Of a DNA stretch of 64,000 nt, positions 26,968-35,800 are shown in pieces; the stretch's first letter is position 1, and the number at the start of each line of letters is the position of its first letter. Source of the DNA: an uncultured Collinsella sp. (GTDB lineage: Bacteria > Actinomycetota > Coriobacteriia > Coriobacteriales > Coriobacteriaceae); the NCBI GenBank assembly GCA_902479075.1, contig CABSNK010000010.1:1-64000 (forward strand). Reading direction: 5' to 3'. Under the pieces are notes generated by a model. It saw only the letters and a program-made list of their open reading frames with translations. It searched no databases and was not told the origin of the DNA. The position numbers and the translations under genes were made by a program.

Positions 26968-26971
26968 GTGG

Positions 26972-28177
26972 CTAGGCGCGGGATTTGGCGCGTGCGAGGG
27001 CTAGGCCTACGGCGGCGATTGCCACGGCAAAGAGTGCCGTAACGCCCAGGTCGCAGACGATGTCGCCCAGCACGGTGGACGTCAAATCCGCGGCGAGCGC
27101 CTTGCTGATCGCGTCGTTCACCCAATACGTCGGCACAAAATGCGCCGCGGTCTGCACGGCTGAACCCATGAGCGACAGCGGCATCCAGGCGCCGCCCAAA
27201 AACGTCATGAGCATGCCAAGCAGGTTGCCCACACCGTTGAGCAGCTCCTCGCGCGCGCCCAGGCTCGACAGCGTAAAGCCAACGGCCAGTGGCGTCAGCG
27301 CTAGGGCAAACGTTGCCGCCAGCGCCAGGCACACGCGGCCCACGCCGACCTCGGCAACCGCGCCGGCAAAGCCCACGACGCCCATCATGCTCGACACAAA
27401 CCAGATACAGACGGTGAGCACGGCGGCGGCCGCAGACACGGCAAGCAAACGCTGGCGATCGGAGATTGGGCCGGCATCCATGCGGCGCACGCGCTCGGGC
27501 TCGTTCATGCCCGAAAACACCAAGCCCACCGACACGATGACCGACGAGATAATCGCGTACGCGCCAAAGTTGAAGTACGACTCGAGCGTGGCGGCAGCAG
27601 CCGAGTCGACCTTGACCCGCTCGATCTGGACCTCCGCGCGCTTTGCAGCGGCATGTTCGGCGGCCTTGGCAACGTCGCCGTTGGAGGCAGTGGGCTCAAG
27701 TGCGGCTGCAGCGCCCGCGAGCGAGATCCAGCGCGAAGCCTCGGCAGACGAAAGCGCCGCCGCCATGGTGCCGGCACCGTAGGTCACATCGAGCTTGGGC
27801 AGGGACTCCCCCGCGCGGGCAGCCGCGACCAGGTCGTCCTCGAACCCCTCCGGGATAAAGAACACGCAGTCGGCGCTGCCCTTGGCGCTGTTGCTCTTGG
27901 AGAGCGCGTCCGCAAGGTCGTACGTGTCATCGCCGACGCCCGTGACCAGGTCAAACCGCGAACCTAGGTGCTTGGTGAGCGCACGTGAAAGATCACTGCC
28001 ATCGCGGTCGACCACGATCACGTTGGCGTCGTAGGGCTTGTACTCGGTGAGCTGCGACGAGTTCCAGCTCACCGATGCCGCGATGAATACGCCCATCAGC
28101 GAAATGAACACCGTGTAGATGAGCATGTAGAACGGGTGAGCGAGCGCCATGCGAAGCGCGGTCTTAAAGGTGCTCAT
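26972..28177 (-). CDS. ABC-2 type permease (first of pair)
   Basis: 401 residues. A YhgE/Pip-like or ABC-2 layout: one N-terminal helix (about 10-35), an extracytoplasmic domain to about residue 215, then five to six helices with 'GVGNLLGMLMTFLGGAWMPLSLMGS' typical of ABC-2 permeases. The start at 28177 has GGAAGGAGCCGCT upstream and overlaps the end of the second permease by 14 bases. With the next two genes it makes a complete ABC-2 exporter. Substrate is unknown; drug, bacteriocin or glycan export are the usual options. Confidence 0.85.
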   Translation of the reverse strand: MSTFKTALRMALAHPFYMLIYTVFISLMGVFIAASVSWNSSQLTEYKPYDANVIVVDRDGSDLSRALTKHLGSRFDLVTGVGDDTYDLADALSKSNSAKGSADCVFFIPEGFEDDLVAAARAGESLPKLDVTYGAGTMAAALSSAEASRWISLAGAAAALEPTASNGDVAKAAEHAAAKRAEVQIERVKVDSAAAATLESYFNFGAYAIISSVIVSVGLVFSGMNEPERVRRMDAGPISDRQRLLAVSAAAAVLTVCIWFVSSMMGVVGFAGAVAEVGVGRVCLALAATFALALTPLAVGFTLSSLGAREELLNGVGNLLGMLMTFLGGAWMPLSLMGSAVQTAAHFVPTYWVNDAISKALAADLTSTVLGDIVCDLGVTALFAVAIAAVGLALARAKSRA

Positions 28178-29351
28178 AGCGGCTCCTTCCAAAGATCAGC
28201 GTGGCGGCGGCAACGAACAGCAGTGCCATGAGGACCAGTGCGCCGGCGCGAACGGCAAAAGGATCCAGGTCCTCAAAGAAATACAGGCGGTTGAACATGT
28301 CGCAGATGAGCTTGACGGGGTTGAGCCAGCACTCGGCCGGACAGGCGCGGGCGACGTCATCGGCAAGCGCCATCGCCGGTTCGCCGTAGAGCCCAGCGAA
28401 CAAAGCGCACGTGGTGGCAAAGCCTGTGAGGATGCCCGACTTGGATGCCTTGCCGCCCTTAACGGGAAGCGTGCCCACAAAGAGCCCCAAGCCCGTGGCG
28501 GCAAGCGCGGAAGCGGCACCGCCCACCAGACACAGCCCCTCGCGCCCGCCAAAGTCGACGCCCACAACCAGGCGCACGTAGCCGATCGCGATCGCCATCG
28601 AGGCAAAGGAGACCAGCCACGAGCCCACAAAGATACCGGCCAGCGACGCCGTTTTGGAAAGACCGCCCGCGCAGCGGCGCGCGCCAAGGCCCGACAGATT
28701 GGGCTGCAGATCGACGACGCTCAAGGCGGCAAACTCCGCAGACATCATCGCGACCAGGCCAAAGAGCGCGTAATAGTAGATGACCGTGCCATCGGGCGTG
28801 GTGCGTGTCAGGCTTACGCGGCGGGTGCCGCCCTCGAGCGACAGGGCGCGCGCAACCGCCTCCGGGTCGGCGAGCGCCGCCGGGTTGTCCTGGGCAATCT
28901 GAGACATGAGCTCGGCATTTTGTGTATACGAGCTTGCCACCGTCTCCAGAATGCTGCGGTCGGTGAGCACCGTTGAGGCACGCGAGCTGTCGTAGCTCGA
29001 CAGCAACGTGAGCTTGGGTGCGCTCGCGTCGTCGACCGTATAGATGCCCGCGACCTCGCCGGCCTTAAGCGCACGGCTCGCGTCGGCTGCGTCGTCGCAC
29101 TCGTGGATCTTGAGCAGCTGGTCGTCGCCCTCCTTGGCAAGCGACGTCGCCACGTCCTTAAAGGTCGAGGCGTCCCAGGCCTCGTCCGCTATGACGGCAA
29201 CCGGTACCGGGTCGACCGTGCCGTCAGAGCTCAGATTCGCAAACATAAACATGAACATCGTGGAAAGTGCGATGGGAAAGAGAGCGCCCCAGACCCACGT
29301 GCTCGGCCGGCGCAGCAGCGTCTTGACCGTAGTGATGATGGCGTTGAACAT
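28164..29351 (-). CDS. ABC-2 type permease (second of pair)
   Basis: 395 residues, same overall layout as the other permease: N-terminal helix (about 18-40), extracytoplasmic region (YSDDxx/'TVIYYYALFGLVAMM' marks return to the membrane near residue 215) and about six helices. CTAGGGGGCAGTC precedes the ATG. It begins nine bases after the ATPase gene stop and its last codons overlap the next permease start, showing tight coupling. The two permeases are paralogous and likely form a heterodimer. Confidence 0.85.
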   Translation of the reverse strand: MFNAIITTVKTLLRRPSTWVWGALFPIALSTMFMFMFANLSSDGTVDPVPVAVIADEAWDASTFKDVATSLAKEGDDQLLKIHECDDAADASRALKAGEVAGIYTVDDASAPKLTLLSSYDSSRASTVLTDRSILETVASSYTQNAELMSQIAQDNPAALADPEAVARALSLEGGTRRVSLTRTTPDGTVIYYYALFGLVAMMSAEFAALSVVDLQPNLSGLGARRCAGGLSKTASLAGIFVGSWLVSFASMAIAIGYVRLVVGVDFGGREGLCLVGGAASALAATGLGLFVGTLPVKGGKASKSGILTGFATTCALFAGLYGEPAMALADDVARACPAECWLNPVKLICDMFNRLYFFEDLDPFAVRAGALVLMALLFVAAATLIFGRSRYEHL

Positions 29352-29360
29352 GACTGCCCC

Positions 29361-30299
29361 CTAGTCGCGCAGCTCGCGACCGGTGATCTCGAGGAACACG
29401 TCGTTGAGGGTCGGCGGCTCGCTCCACACGCGGCCGAGCGCCACATCGGCGGCGCGCAGCGTGTCGAGGATGTCGACCAAATTGTGCGGGCTCGCTTCGC
29501 AGGTGCAGACGAGCTCGCCGCCGGACAGCTCAACCGAAAGCACGTGCTCGAGGGCGCGCAGCCGCTCGACCGTGGCGGTCTCGACGGCGCCGACCTCGAC
29601 AGTCACGCGCTCGCCCATTTGAATCATGCGTTTGAGCTCGTCATTGGTGCCCTGCGCCAGCACACGTCCGCCGTCCATGATCATGATGCGGCTGCAAATC
29701 TGCTCGACTTCCTCCATGTAATGGCTGGTATACACCACCGTGGCGCCCTCGTCGCGCAAGCGGCAGATGCCCTCCAGGATAGCGTTGCGACTCTGCGGGT
29801 CGACTGCCACCGTAGGCTCGTCAAAGAAGATGAGCTCGGGCTTGTGCGCAATGCCGCAGGCAATGTTGAGGCGACGCGCCAGGCCGCCCGAGAGCTTGCC
29901 GGGGCGAAACTTGGCAAAGTCGCCCAGCCCGACAAAGTCGATCGCCTCGTCCACCAGCGCGCGGCGGCGCTTGCGGTCGCTAACGTAAAGGCTGCAGAAA
30001 TAGTCGATGTTCTCACGCACCGTGAGCTCGTCGAACACCGCAACTTGCTGCGGGACCACGCCGATGCGGCGCTTGAGGTCGTAGCGGGCGGGCGTCATGG
30101 GCTCGCCGAACAGCTCGATAGTGCCTTTGTCGTAGGCGAGCAGCTGCAGAATACAGTTGATGGACGTGGTCTTGCCCGAGCCGTTGGGGCCCAGCAGGCC
30201 AAAGATCTCGCCGGGGGCGATGCTCAGGTTAAAGTGGTCGAGCGCGATAAGATCGTCGTAGCGCTTGACGAGGTTTTCGACGTGGACGATGTCTGTCAT
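29361..30299 (-). CDS. ABC transporter ATPase (ABC-2 type, NodI/CcmA-like)
   Basis: 312 residues. Walker A GPNGSGKTTS, signature LSGGLARR (a variant of LSGGQ), Walker B LIFFDEPTVAVDP and H-loop TSHYMEEVE are present. A C-terminal extension of about 80 residues is typical of drug/antibiotic exporter ATPases. I chose the ATG at 30299 (MTDIVHVENL) with AGAAGGGCC upstream; the frame is open earlier without a convincing start. It is the first gene of the ABC-2 operon and divergent from the two-component system, which may regulate it. Confidence 0.94.
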   Translation of the reverse strand: MTDIVHVENLVKRYDDLIALDHFNLSIAPGEIFGLLGPNGSGKTTSINCILQLLAYDKGTIELFGEPMTPARYDLKRRIGVVPQQVAVFDELTVRENIDYFCSLYVSDRKRRRALVDEAIDFVGLGDFAKFRPGKLSGGLARRLNIACGIAHKPELIFFDEPTVAVDPQSRNAILEGICRLRDEGATVVYTSHYMEEVEQICSRIMIMDGGRVLAQGTNDELKRMIQMGERVTVEVGAVETATVERLRALEHVLSVELSGGELVCTCEASPHNLVDILDTLRAADVALGRVWSEPPTLNDVFLEITGRELRD

Positions 30300-30486
30300 G
30301 AGGCGGCCCTTCTGTTGCTTGCGGCCCGGTACGATTGCATCATCGCAGGAGCGGCCGGCGCGCACCAGTGAGCTTTGTCACGAGTGCGGGGGCTCGGTCG
30401 CGTGGCCCGCCGACGCCCCCGCTTTGCCGCGTGGGAGGAATGTCACGGTTGCTCCGGGTAGTGCCTCCCCCGTGCGCGGCATCGCG

Positions 30487-30492
30487 TACAAT
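30487..30492 (+). promoter_or_regulatory. -10 box placing the histidine kinase start codon at +1
   Basis: TACAAT ends six bases before the ATG at 30499, and no RBS is visible. This suggests a leaderless mRNA. No clear -35 was found. Confidence 0.4.
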
Positions 30493-30498
30493 ACCCGT

Positions 30499-31644
30499 AT
30501 GAACAGGCTATTCGACAAATCGATCGTGCTGGCGTGCTGCATCGCAGCCGCCACGGGCCTTGCTGTGGACGCTCGTCTGGTTGCGGCGTTTTGCCTTGGC
30601 GTTATTGCCACCTCACTGGCCGAGGTCGCACAGGGAAACCGCGCCCGCCGTGTGAGCGAGGCCGCGAGCTACGCCTGCATCATCGCGGCCGTCTTCGTGC
30701 CGCCGTTTGTGCCGTTTGCGCCTCTCGCCTTCTATGACATCGCGCGGCGCGTGCGCCGTGAGCACGCCTGGGTCGCGCTGGGCATTGGCTCCGCTTTTGC
30801 CCTTGCGCTCGTCGCGGACCTTCGCACCGACGCGCTCACCTCCCGAACGCTTCTGCTGACCGCTATCCTTTCGGTTGCCGCCACCTTGTTGTCACTGCGC
30901 ACAGCCCAGCTGGAGCGTGAGCAAAAGCGCATGCGCCGTACCCGCGACGAGCTGCAGGAACGAGCCCTCGCGCTCGAAGCGCGCAACCGCGATCTTGCCG
31001 ACCGCCAGGACTACGAAGTCGAGCTCGCGACACTCGCCGAACGCGCCCGTATCGCGCGCGAGATCCACGATAACGTCGGCCACCAGCTCACGCGCGCCTC
31101 GCTGCAGGCCGAAGCCCTTCGCGTGGTCCACGCCGACGAGCCTGGCGTCGCCGCCGATTTCGCCGACGTCAAACGCACGGTTGACGAGGCGCTCCAGCTC
31201 GTACGCGTCAGCGTCCACGCGCTCAACGACAACGCCGTCGACCTTTCCGTGCAGCTCGAACGCATTGTTGAAGGCGCGCGCTCGGACGGCGGCCCGCAGG
31301 TTGAGCTTGAAGTTTTGGCCGAGCATGCGCCCGCAAATGTCGCCAACTGCTTTGCGGCGGTGCTGCGCGAGGCGCTTTCCAACGCCATGCGCCACGCTTG
31401 CGCCCAGACCGTCACCGTACGGTGCATGGAGCATCCGTCGTTTTACCAGCTCATCGTTACCGACGATGGCGCGGACGGGGTCCAAGCAAGCGGCCGCGGC
31501 GCCACGGAGGGCATGGGGCTCGCCTCCATGCGCGAGCGCATCGAGGCGCTTGGCGGCACCTTCACCGCCGGCCCGCGTGCCGGCTCCCCCGGCTGGCGCG
31601 TGTTTGCCACCGTTCCCAAGCAGCAAGGAGATGACGCCCGATGA
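30499..31644 (+). CDS. Sensor histidine kinase (HisKA_3 type)
   Basis: 381 residues. About five membrane helices in the first 135 residues, then a coiled coil and a HisKA_3 domain with the phospho-acceptor His at 190 (ARIAREIHDNVGHQL). The HATPase domain shows a degenerate N-box ('LREALSNAMRHA') and G-boxes (VTDDGADG, 'GMGLASMRERIEALGG'). NarL/LiaS-type kinase with no large sensor domain, so it may sense the membrane. The start is the ATG at 30499; the frame is open upstream for about 78 codons but those overlap the divergent ABC gene's leader. The response regulator start overlaps its stop (ATGA). Confidence 0.92.
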   Translation: MNRLFDKSIVLACCIAAATGLAVDARLVAAFCLGVIATSLAEVAQGNRARRVSEAASYACIIAAVFVPPFVPFAPLAFYDIARRVRREHAWVALGIGSAFALALVADLRTDALTSRTLLLTAILSVAATLLSLRTAQLEREQKRMRRTRDELQERALALEARNRDLADRQDYEVELATLAERARIAREIHDNVGHQLTRASLQAEALRVVHADEPGVAADFADVKRTVDEALQLVRVSVHALNDNAVDLSVQLERIVEGARSDGGPQVELEVLAEHAPANVANCFAAVLREALSNAMRHACAQTVTVRCMEHPSFYQLIVTDDGADGVQASGRGATEGMGLASMRERIEALGGTFTAGPRAGSPGWRVFATVPKQQGDDAR

Positions 31645-32270
31645 GGCTCATTGTTGTCGACGACGACCGCTTGGTGGTCGATTCGCTCAAGATTATCCTG
31701 GGCGCCCAGCCGCAGATCGAGGTAGTGGGCACCGGCGCCAACGGCAACGACGCGGTTTCGCTCTATGCCGAACACGCGCCCGATATCGCACTGCTCGACA
31801 TTCAGATGCCGGGGCGCGACGGACTTTCGGCGGCACGCGAGATCCTTGAGCGCGACCCTTCGGCGCGCGTGGTGTTTCTGACGACATTCTCGGATGACGA
31901 GTACATTGTGTCGGCGCTTAAACTGGGCGCCCGCGGCTATCTGATCAAAACCGATGTCGCCGCCATTCCGCCGGCGTTGGCGCAGGTCATGGCTGGCAAG
32001 CGTGTGCTCGAGGGCAAGGCAATCGAGGATGTCGACTTTGATGGGGCGAACGCTGAAGCCGGTGCGACCCACCGGCCCGCGGCCTTTGTCAGCCTGACCG
32101 ACCGCGAGTTCGAAGTCGCAGAGCTCATCGCCCGCGGCCTCGACAACAAGGAGATTGCCGCCACCGCCTATATGGGCGAAGGCACGGTGCGCAACCACAT
32201 TAGCTCGATCCTGGCCAAAATGGGCTTGCGCAACCGCACCCAAATCGCCATCGCCTACCTGCGAGGGTAG
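31641..32270 (+). CDS. LuxR/NarL-family response regulator
   Basis: 209 residues. Receiver domain with phospho-acceptor D53 (LLDIQMPG), acidic pocket VVDDDR near the N-terminus, and a switch Lys in LIKTD. The C-terminal HTH_LuxR domain reads LTDREFEVAELIARGLDNKE then 'ATAYMGEGTVRNHISSILAKMGLRNRTQ'. It is coupled to the kinase upstream by a four-base overlap. The likely targets are the divergent ABC-2 exporter genes and perhaps the kinase operon itself. Confidence 0.94.
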   Translation: MRLIVVDDDRLVVDSLKIILGAQPQIEVVGTGANGNDAVSLYAEHAPDIALLDIQMPGRDGLSAAREILERDPSARVVFLTTFSDDEYIVSALKLGARGYLIKTDVAAIPPALAQVMAGKRVLEGKAIEDVDFDGANAEAGATHRPAAFVSLTDREFEVAELIARGLDNKEIAATAYMGEGTVRNHISSILAKMGLRNRTQIAIAYLRG

Positions 32271-32330
32271 TTGTCCGACGACCGACCGCTCCGGCGTAGC
32301 AAAATGGCTGCTGCCGATTTAATGCCATTT

Positions 32331-32484
32331 CAAAACTATGCCGGTTTACGGGGCTAAACTCAGGACCCCCATCCATACCCGCGTTTTCTGCAAAATGACA
32401 GCTCGTCTACCTGCGGTTTTATTTTCACGAATATCGGCATGGTTGGGGACTCGTGACTCAGCCCCGTAAACCGGCATAGTTTTG
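32331..32484. repeat. Large palindrome A (left copy)
   Basis: Perfect 25-bp terminal arms, beginning CAAAACTATGCCGGTTTACG and ending in the exact complement. The 104-base interior holds the shared core (CTACCTGCGGTTTTATTTTC, ..GGCATGGTTGGGG). Its arms match those of the copy at 40768-40921 except for one base changed on both arms. Confidence 0.9.
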
Positions 32485-32532
32485 TCCGAGCGACCACGTC
32501 AAGTGTCTCCGTAAGCCGCTTCAAGCCAAAAA

Positions 32533-32563
32533 TGATCCGTTTTCCTCCGTCCCCGGGGGATCA
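32533..32563. repeat. 31-base motif, copy 1
   Basis: TGATCCGTTTTCCTCCGTCC followed by CCGGGGGATCA: the ends TGATCC/GGATCA are complementary. Related copies lie at 40471-40501, 40710-40740 and 55794-55824 (last one inverted). Confidence 0.75.
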
Positions 32564-32577
32564 TTCGGCGGCGCCAA

Positions 32578-32735
32578 CCACGAAACCGGCCCATCTACTA
32601 CGTTTGACTCGATACCCCTGACCATACCTTCGTTTTGAACAAAACCGCAGGCGTTCTACCTGCGGTTTTGTTTTCGCGTTTTTTGGCATGGTTGGGGGTA
32701 AGGGACTAAACGTAGTAGATGGGCCGGTTTCGTGG
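32578..32735. repeat. Large palindrome B (left copy)
   Basis: Perfect 28-bp arms starting CCACGAAACCGGCCCATCTA, with an interior core (ACCGCAGGCGTTCTACCTGC then GGTTTTGTTTTCGC..GGCATGGTTGGGGG) that matches palindrome A. An inner AAAACCGCAGG/CCTGCGGTTTT stem is nested inside. Confidence 0.9.
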
Positions 32736-32756
32736 CGAACCCTTCTCGCCTACGCA

Positions 32757-32798
32757 CAAAAGCGCCGCCACGGAGGAGGGAGATACCTCCGTGGCGGC
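32757..32798 (-). terminator. Terminator of the adhesin gene
   Basis: On the minus strand GCCGCCACGGAGG pairs with CCTCCGTGGCGGC and is followed by GCTTTTG. It lies about 80 bases after the adhesin stop. Confidence 0.7.
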
Positions 32799-32839
32799 TG
32801 GGGCTGGGGATGGGGCTATGTTCTGGCTCCCCGCCGGCC

Positions 32840-32863
32840 GCCCGGGGCCTTCTGGCCCCGGGC
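32840..32863. terminator. GC-rich hairpin next to the adhesin stop
   Basis: GCCCGGGGCC pairs with GGCCCCGGGC around TTCT. No U-tract; it may stabilise the mRNA 3' end. Confidence 0.45.
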
Positions 32864-32876
32864 GCTGCCAGCGTGC

Positions 32877-35800
32877 CTAGCGCTTACGGATACCCCAGAC
32901 CAGGGCTCCGACGCCGGCCATGGCGATGACGAATGCCATGAGCAGTGCGGCGGCCTGCTGGTCACCCGTGGTGGGCAGGAAACCCTTGACCGTCTTGACG
33001 ATGTTCGTCACGGTCTTGGGCGTGCCGGGATCGGGCGTCGGCACGGGTGTCTCGGGCTTCTTGTACGTGTTGTTGAACACGATACCCTCGACGCTCTTGT
33101 CGCCCTTGGTAAAGGCGATGTTCGCCTTGAGGTTACCCTCGCCGTCGTCGACCACGTTGACGGTCGCGGTAAAGACGGACTTGTCGTAGGTCATACCGGC
33201 CTCGTCGCCCTTGACCTCGCTGATGGTGTAGGCGTACGTACCAGGCTCGTCGTACTCGAACTTGTCGAAGTTGATCTTGCCGTCGGCATCGTTGGTGACG
33301 GTGGACTCGACGTCCTCGCCAACGAGCTTAAAGCTAAACTCGTCCTTCTTGAGCTCGCGTCCCTCGAGCACCTTGATAGCGCCGATGGAAGCCTGCGTGG
33401 GCATGGCGTGATACTTGTTGGTAAAGCCAGCCGACTCGGTAGTTCCCTCGAGCTCGTGCGTCGCGGTCAGCGTGCCGTCGCCGTTGTCGGAGACGGTGGT
33501 CACGACGGTGTAGGTCGTGCCGTCATAGGTGACGCCCTTGTACAGGCCGAGCGCGTTGGGGCAAGCCTCGCGCAGCGTGTACGTGTGCGTACCGGGCGCC
33601 TCGTAGCGGATCGGGCTCAGCGTAACGTCACCGTTGGCGTCGTTGGTGCCACTAGCGACAGTCACGCCGTCCTCGAGCAGCTCAAACGTGAACTCGCCAG
33701 CTGCAAGGTCGCGGCCGGTCAGACGCTTAACCGTCTTGACCTGATCGGTCACGGAAGAATCGGTAGGTGCCACGCCGTACGTGTTGGTGAACGTAAAGGC
33801 CGCACCGTCGCCGCCGTCGCGCTTGACGATCAGATGTCCAGCACCGTCATCGGTCACGGTGTAGGAAACCTTGCGCGTGGCGTTGGTGTCGTTGGCCACG
33901 CCAGGGGCGCTACCGGACTCGGTCACCGTGTAGGTAAAGGTGTGCGAGCGCGGGGCGGTGGGGGCTGCGGGCTCGGACTCGTCGCTGGGCTCGTCGGCGT
34001 TGGCATCAGCGTCGGCGTCGGCCTCTTCATCCTCTGCCTCTTCAGCCTCGGCCTCGTCAGCTTCGTCTGCCTCGGCCTTATCGGTCGCATCGTCCGTCAC
34101 GCCCAGGGCGCGGTTGAGATCGTCGAGCGTAAAGTGGATCTTGCCAAAGTCCACGTTGCCGGCCGCGTCGTTGGTCACGGTTGTGTGCTCGGGCATCGGG
34201 GCACCAGCCTCGTCGGCAGTCACGGTGAAGGTGAACTTGCCCGCGATGTCGGCCGGGGTCAGGCCCTCGGCTGCCTGGAGCTTCTTGGTGCCGGCGAGCG
34301 CAGCGTCAACGGCATCGGCGCCGTAGACGTTCTCGAACAAGGGCTGAATGCCGTCGTAGGCGGGCGTCGCCGTCAGGGTCCCGTCACCGTTGTCGACGAC
34401 GATGACCTTAAAGCTAAAGCTCGGCGTTGCGGCCGTGATGCCCTTAGCCGCGAGCTGCGGCGTGAACTCAAAGGCGGTGTAACCGATAGTCCATGCAAGC
34501 TTGGCATCCGTGTCGGTACGAATGGCGCGCTTGGCGTTTACCAGATCGGCGAGCATCTCGGTCGTGTAATGCAGAGCGCCAAAGCTCACCTGGCCGTTAA
34601 CGTTGGTAACGCACGTACCCTCGATGGCTTCCTTCTCGCCCGCATAGGCGATGCCAAAGTAGAACTCGCCATCGGCCAGCGGACGACCGGTCAGGGTCTT
34701 GGTGGCAACGACCTGAGCAACGGCACCACCAGGTGCATCGGTCGTGGCGCTATAGCTGTTGACGAACGGGACCACGGCGCTCTCGACCGTAGCGGTACCA
34801 GTCTTGTACTCGGTTACCAGCGTTCCCTTATCGGGGTTGCCAGTAACGGTCGTGGTGGCAGTGAGCGTGCCGGCGCCATCGTCGGCGATAGCGATCGTCA
34901 CGGTGCGGACAGCGTCGTCATAGGTGTAGCCGGGCAGGCCATCGTTCTTCTCGGCAACGGTGTATGTAAAGGTCTTACCCGCGGCAGCCTGCGTAAACTT
35001 GACCTCATGGCCGGCCAGGATGTCGATCAGACCAACCGTTGCCTCTGCCGTTGCAGGGGACTTGTACACGTTGGCGCCCTCGTGCAGGCCGAGCGCGATG
35101 GCCGAAGCCTCGTCGGCGGGCGTCACGGTAAAGGTGAACTGACCCTCGGTCATGGGACGTCCGGAGAGGGTCTTGCTGAGCTTAAGGCCGCCGGCCGCGG
35201 CGTAATCGAGCTCAGAGCGGTACGTGTTGGTGAAGCGGCCGCTTTCCTTCTTGGTGACGTTGGCGGTCAGGACGCCCTTGCCGTTATCAGTCACGGTCAC
35301 TTCGGCGGTCGCGACATGTCCGTCATACGTCATGCCGGCCGCGCTGCCCGCGTTCTCGCGGATCTCGTACTTGTAGGTTCCGGCAGCCGTGTAGTGAATC
35401 TTGCCGAACTTGATGGCGGCGATGCCGTCCTTCGCGTCCTTCTTGCTCACAGTTACGGTTGCAGGCTCGGGCAGCGGGGTGCCCTCGGGAGCGGTGATGG
35501 TAAAGCTGAACTTGTCGGAGTCCGTCCAGTCGCGACCGTCGATGGCCTTGCTCAGGTCAAAGTCGAGCTCTGCGTTGAGCGGGGTCACGCTGTAGGTGTT
35601 CTTGAACTCGGCGGGCTCGGTGCCCTTCAGGACATGCTCGGCCTTGAGAGTGCCGTCGCCGTTATCGGTGATGGTGGTCTCGATGGTGAACTTGGCATCG
35701 CTGTAGGTGATACCGCCGGCGTTGCCCTTGGCCTCGCGCAGCGTGTAGGTGTGCTTGCCGGGCTTGTCGTACTTCACGGCGTTCATCGTGATCTTGCCTT

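Larger units (their letters stand above)
32271..32876. other. Palindrome-rich region between response regulator and adhesin
   Basis: About 600 bases without a gene. In order it carries palindrome A (32331-32484), the 31-base motif (32533-32563), palindrome B (32578-32735) and two hairpins after the adhesin stop. Confidence 0.7.
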
